From assembly GCA_958298945.1 (NCBI GenBank), contig OY282609.1, positions 9,468,326 through 9,532,325 on the forward strand: 64,000 nt of DNA, written 5' to 3'. Below the pieces are notes generated by a model. It made no database searches and had not been told where the DNA came from. It worked only from the letters and a program-made list of their open reading frames with translations. Each line of letters starts with the position of its first letter. Position 1 is the first letter of the stretch. Positions 21,060 through 32,644 of this stretch are shown piece by piece. The DNA is from Atherix ibis. Taxonomy: Eukaryota > Arthropoda > Insecta > Diptera > Athericidae. The position numbers and the translations under genes were made by a program.

Positions 21060-21345
21060 AACCTAAATCCAAAATCGTCCAGAACTGGTTTGGAAAATGT
21101 GTTCACGCAACTTTCACTCTCCTCCGTAAGCTATATCCTCTCATACGACATGTGGTAGAAAGGGAATGGGACTGATTATTATTTTTTAGTTAGATACTGG
21201 CGGAGCCGTTATTTCCTGGCTTCGTATTCACGCTCTTAGTTTCACTCCCCATCTGATCTTATCGGCAGTAGTCCCGCAAGGCGGTTTTTTCTCGGAGAAT
21301 GATCTTACAAGATTCCTTGCTGGACCTCTTTGACTATGCAAGGTG
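21060..21345 (+). mobile_element. Scraps of LINE reverse transcriptase
   Basis: KCVHATFTLLRKLYPL at about 21096-21143 corresponds to the post-catalytic RT block of the Jockey family here. Around 21265-21290 the plus strand reads AVVPQGGFF, reminiscent of RT motif B (GxPQGxxL). The two scraps may come from different elements. No usable frame remains. They lead directly into repeat family X. Confidence 0.4.
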
Positions 21346-21349
21346 GCTA

Positions 21350-22060
21350 CAACCGGATGAAAGACCAAGGGCGATTCCGATTATACTTTCCGGTCTTGGC
21401 GAACCCGCTTAGCCGTGCCTTACCGTAGCTCAAGAGTGAAGTACAAACTGAAGTACTCTTAAAACAAAATTTGCTACTACGGGAATCGGGATGCCCCATG
21501 GTGTTAAAACATGCTGTGCCCGATAATAAGTGAGGCGTCTTAGGCAGCAACGTAGTGGCTGTGGTTAATACCCATATCGCAGGTACGGTCTCCGGATTGC
21601 TGGTGGAATATACTGGTAATTATCTCGGACGCTGTCACTGCTTATGATAGTAGAGGCTTATGAACAGGTAACTTGTGGTTTTATGTTTAATGACAGATAA
21701 GTCAAGTTAAATAATATATTACTAATGGACCTCTTTGAGTGAGAGTACACTTAAAACAAAATGTGGTACCATGGGCATCAGGTGCCCCACGGTGATCAGT
21801 CACACCATGACCGACCAAGGTGAGGTGCCTTTAGCTGTATCAATACCTACAGTCCTAGGGCTAGAGGTGAGGAATTTCAATTATCCCGCGTGCTTTCATT
21901 GCAGATGATAGTAGAGGTTTAGGTAGACCTTGCTACCAAACGTTAGGCAAACTGCCCTAACTACTGTGTTAATATCTACATCGCGGGTACAGTCCTAAGA
22001 CTGAAGGTGAGAGATTTTATATATCCCGGGTAGTTATGATGAACGTACCTGGTCAGAAGT
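21350..22060 (+). repeat. Repeat family X, three successive partial copies
   Basis: Copy 1 (about 21350-21715) starts with GAAAGACCAAGGGCGATTCC and includes TTGGCGAACCCGC, TACCGTAGCTCAA, ACGGGAATCGGGATGCCCCA, ATTATCTCGG and GCTGTCACTGC, ending near GTTAAATAATA. Copy 2 (about 21716-21935) and copy 3 (about 21936-22050) repeat the later parts with divergence. Other copies lie at 45800-46150 and 62919-63665. The 62919 copy has a 15-bp target duplication, so this is a dispersed transposable repeat, probably the 3' part of a non-LTR element or a SINE-like unit. No protein recognised. Confidence 0.75.
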
Positions 22061-22389
22061 GGAATTAGATGGAAGCACAACAGGTGTGAGTTGAAGTCTA
22101 GATTAGTGGTTACTTTGTTGGGACCGCCCATTACTGTGGAATTGATAGAGGAATTGTTTGATTGCTTGATGCATGGAACAGGAAGGCAGATTTCGAATAA
22201 AGCTGGAATGGTAGAGTAGGCATGCTAAGGGTCACTTGCCATAGATGTAACCGTTGAGAGGTTCGACAGTAGGCTGAGGCCACTTTTCATAGAGAGGAAA
22301 TCGATCTGGATATTCCATTGCCTGAATTAATCTTTGTAATAAGTCAAAATTGAAATAGAGTGCTCAAAGTTGGATTTGAGCGAGGTAGG

Positions 22390-23240
22390 TGCAACCATCT
22401 GGATCTAGTCAGTTGGACTTTTTATTTTTCTGTTTAGATTAATGAGGTACAGGGGGAAACCTTCAAAAGGTACTCGCCTGGAAGTTTTTCCTGCCAGGCG
22501 AGTTATGCGGGATTTTTACCTCGCTAAAACCTAACCTGCACCTCTGATCTTGCTCCCGGAACGATGGTTCCCCGGCGGCACTCTTTGTAAATACTACTTC
22601 GCCGGGGCGTTCTTGTTTGATGCTACTGCTGTCCCGATGTTATGACGCCTCGCGGCCTATTCTTCGTACGTTGTGTGGAGATCCTTGATAATGGATTCGT
22701 CGAACTCTGCAATTCTGTTCCAAGCCGATTGGCTCTTCAGCATGCACTCCACTATATTTTCTGGACTGATGGAACGGTCCAGATTTCTCTCCAGCTCCAC
22801 CCACATCTCCTCGTAGAGGAGCGCTGGAAGAACACGTGTTCTGCATCTTCGATCACATCGCGGCAATGATGACAGTTTGGGGAGTCATTTCTCTTGAATC
22901 TGTGCAAGTATGCCCGAAAGCATCCATGCCCAGTCAAGAGTTGGGTGATGTAATACCCGACTTCCCCGAGCAGGCGAGTGACCCATTTGGTAACCGACCC
23001 TTCGTCGAGTTGTCCCATCTCTCTTGCCAGAGGCAAAGACTCTCGGGTCTCTCCTCTTCACAGAAAACCTTTCGCCGCTCTTCCTTCTTCCTACGATGTT
23101 GGCGTTCTCGCTCTCCTGCCAGGATGGCGATGGGTGGGCATGATGCCACGATGTTGACCGCCAGATCAGTTGGACTGGCGGAATCCCTAATAAGTGTAGG
23201 TCTGTTATGCGATGATTAAGCATATATTAATCTCGAAAGT
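22390..23240 (-). mobile_element. R1-clade non-LTR retrotransposon, 3' end
   Basis: Minus-strand ORF2 C-terminus (22657-23225) followed by a 3'UTR-like segment down to about 22390 that contains a hairpin (ACTCGCCTGGCAGG paired with CCTGCCAGGCGAGT region at 22467-22505). It is GC-richer than surrounding DNA, as expected for a transferred or recent element. 5'-truncated at about 23240. R1-clade elements often insert at specific sites; here no rDNA is present. Confidence 0.8.
22657..23225 (-). pseudogene. R1-clade ORF2 C-terminus with zinc-knuckle region
   Basis: Across frames the minus strand reads MASCPPIAILAGERERQHRR, WQERWDNSTKGR, LLGEVGYYITQLLTGHGCFR, AYLHRFKRNDSPNCHHC and DVIEDAEHVFF, then WSWREIWTVPS. 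The 'YYxTQLLTGHGCFRxYLHRF...C..C....AEHVFF' segment is characteristic of the R1 clade, with a Cys/His cluster after the reverse transcriptase. Frameshifts lie near 22985 and 22830. It ends about 22657 after EFDESIIKDLHTTYEE. RT and endonuclease are missing. Confidence 0.88.
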
Positions 23241-24645
23241 CATAGGCGGCCTGTGTTATTATGTCTAACGATATTATTCTTATCACCATTATAAGGATTA
23301 TATCGTCTTAAGGCAAATAGGGGGGCAGAGGAAGGGACTTTTATCAAGAGTACTTTTTCACAACAATAACTCGCTGACGGAGAAGGCTCAAGTATCTGCA
23401 AAGCTCAAGTATCTTCAAAAGCAAGGTTAACAATTTATTCTGATAAGTCTGACCTTACAAGAGCCTCTACTCGTTGCACATGTTCTTTGGTTTTGATGTT
23501 GGAGGCTTCCCTGAGCGAGGTTCGGCTCCCACTGGTTTGTTACTTCTGCGCCCATCGATAATAGGGGATTTTTGCCACCGAAAAACTTCTGCCCTTCATA
23601 AGGAATAAATGTCCGCGGCTCATCGCAACCTCTGTTATGTCAAACTTAGAGATTCACTAAGTCTTACTTAAGTTTTACATTTTTCATAACGCATTTCAAA
23701 AACACACCCTATCATGCTTTGTAGGGTCTAGGAGCATCTGGAAGAGGTTGAAGCGTGTTATGCCAATTCAATCTAAGTGATGCCTCGCTAATTATCTGCC
23801 ACATTTTGTAAATGATCGACTCAAATTTGTAGTTATCCTTTTCCTTAAATGCTTTTCGCCTCAGTAGTCTAAGTTAAATCTTTTATAAAGAAAACTTTTT
23901 ACTAATTTCTTTTTAGTTTATGTAATTTTTATCTACTATTTTTTATGGAAAACTTTTAATATAAAAAAAATAGATTGCTTACAGACCTTTCTTAAATGCA
24001 AATATTTGCTTAAATATTTTTATCTTCATTTACTATCGTTACCATAAAAACAACCAAAAAAAAAAATGTATCATAAAACTTCAGATAGCAAATAAAAGTT
24101 TAAGTATTTTTTCTATTTATTTAAGAGAATTGTGCCAAAGAAAAATGTCTGCAAAACAAAGAAAATATTTACATTTTCCATTTTTCTTATAAAAATTCAT
24201 TTTTCACAAGTTTATCTTTAACCGTTTATAAATACAATCTGTGCCGTTATTGTTAGCATAAATAATTGATTGACTTTTTCGATTGTTGTATAGTTTCGCA
24301 ATAGTAAAAGTATAGAAAAAAATTATATGCTTGAAGATTGAGATGAAAGAGTTAGGGAAATTGTTGAAAAGAGATGGTAAAAATTGCATAAGTTAACTTT
24401 TACCATGTTTAACCATAAGAATAAGGAAGTAGAAATTTATTGTTCACCAAACCATGATGGATGGATGAATTGATGGAAAAATCATAAAATAAATAAATTT
24501 AGTACGTAGAAATTTTTACTAAATTAAAGTTTTCTACCTGAAATAATGGATGTACTCTTGCAGTTAATACAGAAAAGTAACTCATTTTATTACTAACAAA
24601 ATATATAAAATTGGAAAATTTTTGAAAATCGCCTAAAGGGTTAAT
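23241..24645. other. Gap, no gene recognised
   Basis: 23280-23860 has mixed composition (for example GAGCCTCTACTCGTTGCACA) and a local repeat of AAGCTCAAGTATCT near 23388-23412, but no family is recognised. 23880-24640 is AT-rich. Confidence 0.4.
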
Positions 24646-24649
24646 TGTA

Positions 24650-25765
24650 TTTTAAGAAAAGCAAATTAAAATGAAGTGCATATTTATGAGATAGCTAAGA
24701 GAGGAGAGTTTTTCAATAAGAGGATTAGAGAGGTTCGTTAATGGGGTATGAAACTTTTTATAACGAGCAATGCATAAATCACAAACAAAGGGAATTAAAA
24801 AACATGGTGAATTACATACTCTGTTTTGAGCAGAGGACAAGACGGATTTTGAATTGAAGGGGTTGGATTCGAGAGAAATTGAAATTTTTAGTAGAAACCC
24901 AAAATTTAAAAGCGTAAGTCCAAATTGGTTTACTAATTTATTGGAAACAGTAGGAATAGTGATATTATCTGCATGGGTTGCTACTATAGTTTTGGGATTG
25001 GTTGATGAGTTGTAGGTAAAAATATTTTATAAAAGCGGACTGAGAATAGTACCTTAAGAACCTTAAGGGATTGGATTCGAGAGGAAATGAAATGTTTGGT
25101 AGAAATCCAAAATTTAAAAGCGTAAGTCCAAATTGGTTTTGTGAATTGCTGAAAGGAGTAGGAACAATGGAGTCATATGCATTGGTTCCTACAATAGTTT
25201 TTGGATTGGTTGATGAGTCGTAGATGAAAATATTATATTGTATAAGAGCGTACCGAGAATAGTACCTTAAGAAACACCAGCTGAAAAAAAAATATTTTTT
25301 TTAAAAGTCCTTATTAAATTACGAACAAAGGGAATATTTAAATTACGGCAAATTACATACTTTGTTCTGAGTAGAGAATAAGAACGATTTTGAATTGAAG
25401 GGATTGGATTCAAGAGGAAATGAAATGTTTGGTAGAAATCCAAAATTTAAAAGTGTAAGTCCAAATTGGTTTTGTAAATTGCTGGAAGGAGTAGGAACAA
25501 TGGAGTCATCTACATGAGGTTTTACTATAGTTTTGAGATTGGTTAATAGCTCGTGGGTTAAAATTTTATATAAAAGCGGACCGAGAAGACTACCTTAAGG
25601 AATACTAACAGTAAAATATGATATTTAGGTAGAGTTATTAGTCAAAGTATAATTTTATAATAAGGCAGTATCTGGAGGGAAGGAAGCTCTTAAGTTTTTT
25701 AAGCAGTCCAAGGTGACATTTATGAAAGTTGATGATCAAGAAATGGAATGAAGACTTTTTAAAAG
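24650..25765 (-). mobile_element. Jockey-clade LINE with internally triplicated RT segment
   Basis: The C-terminal block VCDLCIARYKKFHTPL lies at 24652-24840. Then three copies of a unit begin near 24849, 25066 and 25388 (marker TTGGATTCGAGAGGAAATGA and variants). Each unit reads on the minus strand as RT motif B (third copy SIP-GSLLGPLLYK), a motif C remnant, then a deletion join to FGLTLLNFG. Only the third unit keeps two acidic residues at motif C (HVDDSIV); the others read NAYDSIV and HADN. 25670-25765 resembles the region around motif A. Non-functional. Confidence 0.7.
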
Positions 25766-27860
25766 TTGTTTTTTTAAGAAAGTTTTCCATGTATTTATAA
25801 TAGATCTTTAAGATTTTGTGAAAATTACTGGTTTATTTGGCTTCACGAAAATTCTAATAATTTACAGATTTAAACTACTAAAAAGATAAATAAAAAAAAT
25901 CTGTTTTTTTTTTGTTATTTTTTTATATTTAAGAAATAGAAAATTTTTTCTATAAAAAAACTGTACGATAAAATTCTAAATCAAATAGGGACTAATAAGG
26001 AATAATCCTTGACCCCGAATAGAATACAGATTTTGTAACTTTGGTTATCAATATTGGATAGAGGACATTTTTTATTTCTTTTTTCTTTTGTATACAATTT
26101 TTTTTTCTTTTAAAAAATAAAGTAATTAGTTTGCCATCAAATCAAGTTTAAAAGTAAACTTTCAAGCACAATTTAATATAAAAGAATAACTTTTCTGCTA
26201 CATTTCCGCGCTAAAATTTGTATCTCAGATTAAAATGTGATTAAGTAACTTTTTTGGTTTTTTTTTTTTGGAAGCATCGAACCATAACCATCACACTGAG
26301 CAGTTTATTCGTATAATTTTGACAATTTCCGAGTAAGAATGACAATGTTTTTTTTCCACCTACACATCAGTCACTTTTGTGATTGGATAAGATTTGAAAG
26401 AAAGAAAAACCGAATCTTTTACCATAAAATGAACTTAGTCGCAGGTATACTTTCTTTATGCAACGAGGGAATGGAATCAGTTGAAAGATAGCGATCACGA
26501 GCAGATATCTGTTCGGGATTACGCAATTCAAAAGTCACAGGTTGGAACAAAAAGCCCCAACTCTGATTTAGATGAAGGCCCAGCAAACCCAGATCGTCGA
26601 TACGAGAATTGATAAGTTGGCAGTGATGGCATAGTGGTAGGCACCTGTTCGAATTTGCATACATTGGCGATCTGCTTTTCACTTTACAAAATAAACTTTA
26701 CACAAAGAAACGGTCCTTATTGTGCTCATTTTACTTTTTTGCTCATAAACGTTTTCGGTTAACAACAAATATCACTGAGATTGGCCACTTTACTGTATAG
26801 TCTATGTTTGCATGTCTGTACTATCCTAACTTAGTCAACAAACTAACAGAGATCAGTCTCTCCGTAGTTGTTTTGTTTTTGGTTTTTGGTTTTTGTGTAA
26901 CAATTTCGCAAAAGGTGAACAAAGGTGATTGATTTATGAGCGGAAAATTGTTCTTGTATTGTATTTAACTCGAACTGAATTCGTTTTTGTTGTAATTAAG
27001 TTTGTGGCGAGTTATTGCATAAATTTTGAATACACCAGAATTGTTGTGGTAGAGTAGTTCGCAGAGTATTTCGACTAATATTAACCAAAAAAAAATGCAA
27101 GTTCTTCGAAACTCACAATGGTTTGTTAGAGTAACCCGCTTAGTTCAAGTAGATTTTTACGTAATATTTTGTATTCCATTTCGTCCATCGTGTCAGTACT
27201 TTCATAGAAGCAAAAACAATGGATTTTGTTAAAACAAAAAGGAGGTACTTGCGTGAGCAGATTTATGAGAACCGAAAATATTTACTTTTCACTTCTATCT
27301 ATACTGAACAAATTGATGGTAAAAATTTGGTTAAATATTTGAGTATTAGGAAAATTTAAATTTATTGTTTAACCGAAAGTTTTTTTTGGCACTAAACGTT
27401 TTCAGTTAAAAAGTGAAGGCGATTCACAGAATAAAAGTCGAAAGACAATGATTTTTTTTTAAAAACTGAATATTGGTGAATGTTTAGATTTAAGATAAAG
27501 CCGAAATATTCGTTGATCTGCTATAAAGTTAGTAGTATCTAAGATATTGGATGGAAATAGATTACAAAAGATCATGAAAAGTGAAATGATCGTGTCAGAA
27601 TTGGCTGATGAAATAATGACAGAATAGATTAAAAATTGGGTTACACGTCCATCTTATAATTGACTAAAATTTTTTTGGATTTTTTCTTTTTTATAGGAGG
27701 TCTATTAGAAATAAGCCAGGGGCCATTTTCATAGTACTACGACCATGAGGACATTTGGCGACTGCAAGTATCGTGTGGGTGGATGTTACCAATTTCCTAA
27801 ACGAAGCTGATTTGTTTTTAGTAGGTTGGAAAAGTTAGAGTTAGTTAAATTTTTGTGGAA
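25766..27860. other. Gap, no gene recognised
   Basis: AT-rich, with a slightly more mixed island at 26400-26700 carrying an unrecognised 87-codon minus-strand frame (26419-26682). A string GATGGCATAGTGGTAGGC near 26626 vaguely resembles a tRNA-type promoter box, but no cloverleaf follows. Nothing else supported. Confidence 0.4.
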
Positions 27861-27862
27861 TA

Positions 27863-29182
27863 CGAGGTCTGTTTAAAAAGTATCACGAATTTTGTGTTTT
27901 TTTTTTTAAAAATTATTTATTTTTTCTTGAATAAGAAAAAATAAATAATTTTTAATCCCCACCAGATATTATACACTTCCAATCCTCGAAGCACAATAAT
28001 TTTGTGGTAATCCCAACCAGATATTATACACTTCCAATCCTCGAAGCACTTTAAAAAATCATTTTTTGTGATCAGCTGCTCCTTCGATGCCATCTTTATC
28101 TCCTCGTAGCGTAGCGTAGCGTCGTCCTTTCATGTTGTACTTCAGTTTTGGGAACAAGAAAAAGTTTCAGGGGGTCAGATATGAGGAATACGGTTGCTGC
28201 GGCACTATAAGTATTTTGTTGTTAGCAAAAAATTCGCGCACAAGCAACGATGCGTGAGCAGGAGCGTTATCAAAGTGCAAAAGCCAATTTTTGTTCTTCC
28301 ACAAATTCGGGCGTTTCTGTCGGATTGCTTCGCGTAACTTGTGCATAACTTGCAGGTAATATTCCTTATTGACCGTTCTACCCTGTGACAAGAACTCATG
28401 ATGCACTACGTCCCTGAAATTGACGAAAACTATATTCAAAACCTTCACATTTGACCAAACTTGGCGCGCTTTTTTCGGTCTTGGCTCGTGCGGCAGCTTC
28501 CATTGGGATCATTGAGCTTTAGTTTCCACGTCATAACCATAAACACATGATTCATCATCAGTTATGACCCTTTGGAGCAAATTTGGGTTGTTCCGGACAG
28601 AGTCCAACAGCTCCTTAGCAATGTTAATGCGATGCTGTTTTGGTCGAAATTGAGCAATTTTGGTACGAATTTCGCGGCGACCAGTCTCACGACCAAATCA
28701 TTGGTAAAAATCGAATGGCATGAGCCAATCGATATGTTTAAGTCGTCGACGGTTGGCCAATACTATTTTCTTCAATTCATCAATGTTTTCGTCTGTGGTT
28801 GACGTGCTCGGGCGTCTGCCGCGCTTTTCGTCGTTCACATCTTCTCGGTCCTCTGAGAACATTTTGTACCACCGATAAACGTTGCTTCGTTTCCAAGTTA
28901 GGTTCACCATATGCCACAGTCAACATTCGGAATGCATTCGTGCAATTAATTTTGTTTTTCACACAAAATTTGATACAGACTCTTTGATCCATTTTTTGGA
29001 ATGGGCAAAAATCGAAGACGAGCCAAAACACGTGCAAGCAAAGCAGCTGTCAGAAATGAACTGAATATTCAAAATGGCCAAACTTGTCGGCATATATGAG
29101 AGACATGAGTACCAATATAACGCCATAAAACAATCGAAAATCGAATATATTTTTCGCGATGCTTTTTGAATAGGAGCTCCAC
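27863..29182 (-). mobile_element. Mariner, nearly full length, decayed
   Basis: Left end CGAGGTCTGTTTAAAAAGTA with TA at 27861-27862. The right end is degenerate (TTCGCGATGCTTTTTGAATA) and abuts LINE sequence at 29183. About 1.32 kb, the usual size. It is the parent family of the rearranged 455-bp element at 13335-13789, sharing termini, leader and C-terminal sequence. Confidence 0.88.
28005..28992 (-). pseudogene. Mariner transposase pseudogene
   Basis: Start ATG at 28992: MDQRVCIKFCVKNKINCTNA, then a frameshift after VAYGE, YRWYKMFSEDREDVNDEKRG, RRLKHIDWLMPFDFYQ and a stop. Later come QRVITDDESCVYGYD (first Asp), EYYLQVMHKLREAIRQKRPN, LLHFDNAPAHASLLVREFF (second Asp) and PYSSYLTP. At that point the usual 'SPDLAPCDF' has lost its third Asp, with a stop in the motif. 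The C-terminus DFLKCFEDWKCIISG is followed by a duplicated 34-bp segment (27961-27994 and 28016-28049). Clearly inactive. Confidence 0.9.
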
Positions 29183-30560
29183 AAGCCTGTTCGGAGGGAT
29201 ATTCTTAGTTTGCTGACATTCGCTCAGGGATTGGCAGATAGGACGGGTGTGCTTTCGAAAAAGAAAGTTATTAGAGCGAGCAGTTTTCGTGGCCAGAATT
29301 TCTGTAAGTATATTAAGTAGACTGGTTTGTTGGTAGTTGGCCAATGAGATGCTATGAAGCTTTCACTATTAGTCTAGTCTGTATTTCTACGTATGGCCGA
29401 GGATGTGGTTTACCATATTGTTAATAGGAGAGTCATATTAGGAATAGCTGTGAGCTATTTTTTTACCGCCAACTGATAAAACTGAAGAGTTTTTACCGCC
29501 AACTGATCAGCAAGTTCATTTCCCATAATTCCCACATAACCTGGTACCCAATGTAACGCAACACTTCTATTGTTGAGTAGGCCATGTCGATTCTCGTTAA
29601 GAACAGGATCATTCAATAGCGTTGAGGGAGGCTTGCCTGTCAGCACATGCGTTACTTGATATCACCGATAGCAATATCAATCGCCGCTTTTAGAATATGG
29701 AGCTGCCCTATACGGAAAGACTCCATAATGCAGATCACGAATTTGGATTCCATTGACCTCAATAACTAGACGGGTCAGTAGCGGTTTAAAAAAAAGTTGC
29801 CTGTAGGTGGACAGGTCGATAAAAGCCTTCTTAAAGGTATTTAGGGATGAAGATATTCTCTACATTATTCCCAATCAAGAATTCCAACTTGTACGTGGAA
29901 GGAAAATTTGGAAGTGGAGGGAAGGGATAATTACCGAAGCAAAGATTGTTGTAACTAATTCTGATGCGGGTTTTATGAAGATACAGAAAAATGGGTTTTC
30001 CATCAGTTTCGAGTAGAATTGAGCCCATCAGGGATGTCCGATAAGCTCCACTGGCTAGCCTTATGTAATGGTAAGGTGCTGCTTCGATACGCTTTAGCTC
30101 TGCTTTTGGCATTCTTACATATAAAATGAGTGAATAGGGCCACGTTCCGTTCAGGAGGGCTTCAACTACTCTAATAGCCTCACTCTGCCTGACCTTACAC
30201 TTTCTTCTGATCAAAACCTTAACCTTTCGGTGGATAGCATTGATTTTGTCAATATTATTGTTGTTAATCTGTAAATTCCATCTTTCTCCACGAGTAATGG
30301 TAACGCCCAAGACTTTCATGGAATCTAGTCAGTGAAGGGTTACTAGAATCTACGGGGTGAAGGGAAAACGGGCCTAGAATGAAGACATGGTGGCGGATTT
30401 GTCGTAGAGATGAATGCGTCATTTTTCTCGCTCCAAACCTTCACTTTGGCAAAGAAGCTTCCGATCTGCAGCCGGAATTGATGAAAGCATTGAAAAGTAC
30501 AGTAGAACGATGGAAGCATTGAAAAGTACGGAATGCCGTTTTCTATCATGCGGAAGGATG
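29183..30560 (-). mobile_element. Non-LTR retrotransposon with RNase H domain (I/LOA-like)
   Basis: Minus strand from about 30480 downward: RT thumb pieces (FAKVKVWSEKNDAFISTTN, then MKVLGVTITRGERWNLQ and KVKVLIRRKCKVRQSEAIRV in the open frame 29831-30319), IDLSTYRQLFFKPLL, and an RNase H segment at 29455-29646 with VALHWVPGYVGIMGNELADQ. RNase H removes RNA from the RNA-DNA hybrid and occurs in I, LOA and related clades but not in most Jockey elements. The RT catalytic motifs A-C are absent and frames are broken. It borders the 27863-29182 mariner. A 19-bp near repeat (GAAGCATTGAAAAGTAC) occurs at 30482-30535. Confidence 0.75.
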
Positions 30561-30757
30561 AAAAAAACCATTTACCCAAACCGTGAAGGTTCTGCCTGGT
30601 AGGTATGAACGGAGAAGTTGTAGTGTAGCGCAGTCAACTCTCCACTTCGCTAGGTGAAAGATTATTTTGTGTGGGCAAATTCTTCTACAAGATTATTTTG
30701 TGTCGGTAAAAAAGAACTACAACAGCACACCACAAAGCTGATATTATGGTTCGAAAA

Positions 30758-30992
30758 ATAACAGCCCTGTTATTTGACAGCTGTCAAACTAATATTTCAT
30801 TAAGGATAATATTTATTTAGAATGGAATATGCCAAAAATTTTCTGCAAATGTTGTAATTCTTTCATAGCCGTTTCATAACAGCCCTGTTATTTGACAGCT
30901 GTCAAACTAATATTTCGTTAAGGAAATTATTTATTAAGAATGGAGCTAAAATTTTCTGCAAATGTTGTAATTCTTTCATAGCCACGAAAAAA
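30758..30992. repeat. Tandem duplication, 118-bp period
   Basis: The segment starting ATAACAGCCCTGTTATTTGA at 30758 recurs at 30876, and both copies continue through GCAAATGTTGTAATTCTTTC. Each copy contains a short palindrome (TTGACAGCTGTCAA). Two copies only. Function unknown. Confidence 0.9.
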
Positions 30993-31007
30993 AAAGTTCC
31001 TTATAAG

Positions 31008-31058
31008 AAATGAGCCTCATCGCTTATCAAGTTTCCTTATAAACGATGAGGCTCATTT
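31008..31058. repeat. Perfect 15-bp inverted repeat (hairpin)
   Basis: AAATGAGCCTCATCG at 31008-31022 pairs with CGATGAGGCTCATTT at 31044-31058, separated by 21 bp. The string AAAAATGAGCCTCATTGCTT also occurs in the 48.8-50.0 kb array (near 49359 and 49769), so the hairpin contains a dispersed motif. No T-run typical of a bacterial terminator, and the context is eukaryotic. Confidence 0.85.
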
Positions 31059-31062
31059 TTCA

Positions 31063-32220
31063 CTCGATGAATACGTCAATAGCTCATATAATTATTATCT
31101 TTGAGGCTCTAGAAGGTTTTATTAGAGAAAACTACCCTTTAATTTTTTCCAAAATTTAAATGGTAAAATAAAAAAAAATTAATAAAATTTTGATTATTTA
31201 AAATATCAACATCGGTCGAGTCATGATCGAATTACAGCCCAAAATGTTCAAAGAAGTTATTAAAAATTACCTCAAAAGGATTGAGTCCTGCAAGAAATTT
31301 TGTGATAGATAAATAAATAATAAAATTATGTTTTGAATAATGGCAAACTTTTTTTAAATATATCAAAAATATAATATGTTCACCTGTACAAAGTTTCAAT
31401 ATTAAAAAACAACAATTTTATTTTATGGAGAAAAAAATGTCTTTAAAAAAAATTCAAAAAAGAAAAACAAACAAACAAATATTAGCTATAAATTTTTTTT
31501 TATTATTATTTCATATTGAATAGGAAAAATTTCGACAATAAAATGAGACTGTTTCCTTTGACTGAATTTTGCACAATATTGGATAAAACATAAAATATTC
31601 ATACGAGCATAAGATGAGTTATTGGTATGATTTTGGCAATGTTTTTATGTACAAATAAATTTTTTAGCTATATTTATTTTTGTATCCTTAATCATATTCT
31701 GATTTAGTATTCATATACATATCAAGTATACCTGATAAAAAAGGAGTAATATTAAACTGGAAAGAAATAAATTTTGACGAAATTTTTTGTTATTGTAATA
31801 TTCAGAAAATTTCCTTGAAATTCAATATAACAGAAGGCAGAAAGTTCATATTATTGATTGATTTTGTAAATTATAGTCATAAATTTTTTTTTGATAGTCA
31901 AAATATTTATACAAGCTCAATAAGAAATGGATTTTCATAAATATTTTTAAAGGGGAAACTTTTTCTTTAAAATATATTTTGTTGTGGAAATATTTTCCAG
32001 ATCAACAAAAATATTGTACATTAACTAAAAAAAATTTTTGAGCACAAATATTTTCCATATTTTCTATTTTATTTTTATAAAACTTTTCTTCAAATTTTTG
32101 ATACTTTTAACAAAAATTCTTTTATAATTTTTTTTACTAAATTTATAAAATTTAAAACAAAATCAAAAAAAAAAAAATAAAGAAAAAAAAGATTTTTTTT
32201 GTTGGTATTTTTTTTTTGCG
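31063..32220. other. AT-rich gap, no gene recognised
   Basis: Dominated by A/T runs. A segment near 31240-31300 (AATTACCTCAAAAGGAT) resembles one near 46530-46590 (AATTATCTCAAAAGGAT), suggesting an old dispersed repeat. Confidence 0.45.
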
Positions 32221-32570
32221 TTAGATACGCTGCTGAAGCGCAATAAAATCGAGCCTTTTCATAACGGGCGAAAAAAAAAGGTAAAATACGAGTACAAGAA
32301 TATTATTCGAAAGAGATTATGGAGAAGGATAGATGAACGATCACAAACATTTTCAAAGCCAGTATTGACGGCCAATAAGTTTATGCTGTGTGTATGGTGG
32401 GACGGTAAGGGAATCGTTCATTATAAATTGGTATCGCTCGGTCAAATTGTTAACTCAGTACTATACTGTGAGTAACTTGGAAGATTGCGTGAAGCAATTT
32501 AGAGAAAATGGCCAGAATTGATCAATAGTAAGGGTGTCATTTCGATCTCTGAAGAAAACTACAATATTTA
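32221..32570 (+). mobile_element. Mariner fragment, central transposase part
   Basis: Plus strand: TLLKRNKIEPFHNG, KNIIRKRLWRRIDERSQTFS and VLTANKFMLCVWWDGKGIVH, then YKLVSLGQIVNS. It is the same mariner lineage as 16931-17830 and 40395-40955. The first catalytic block is damaged (NGRKKKVKYE) and the C-terminal half is missing. Confidence 0.65.
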
Positions 32571-32644
32571 AAAAAATAAAAATCAATTTAAAAATTACTT
32601 GATTCAGTTTTTCAAACCAGAAATCATAGAACTTCTGTACTGAT

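Noticed and set aside
22200..22260. Possible second Csl4-type exon (GYIY on the minus strand)
   Set aside because: Only four residues match, surrounding residues do not fit, and it lies upstream of the candidate first exon in the minus-strand direction, so the order is wrong.
22510..23225. Plus-strand open frames over the R1-type region (such as 22836-23219)
   Set aside because: They are antisense shadows of the minus-strand ORF2 C-terminus, whose zinc-knuckle and AEHVFF motifs identify the real strand.
26610..26680. tRNA gene or tRNA-derived SINE head (GATGGCATAGTGGTAGGC)
   Set aside because: Only a weak A-box-like string; no B box (GGTTCGANNCC) at the proper distance and no cloverleaf pairing.
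31008..31058. Bacterial-type intrinsic terminator
   Set aside because: The hairpin exists but the organism is eukaryotic, there is no upstream gene, and the stem motif is a dispersed repeat.
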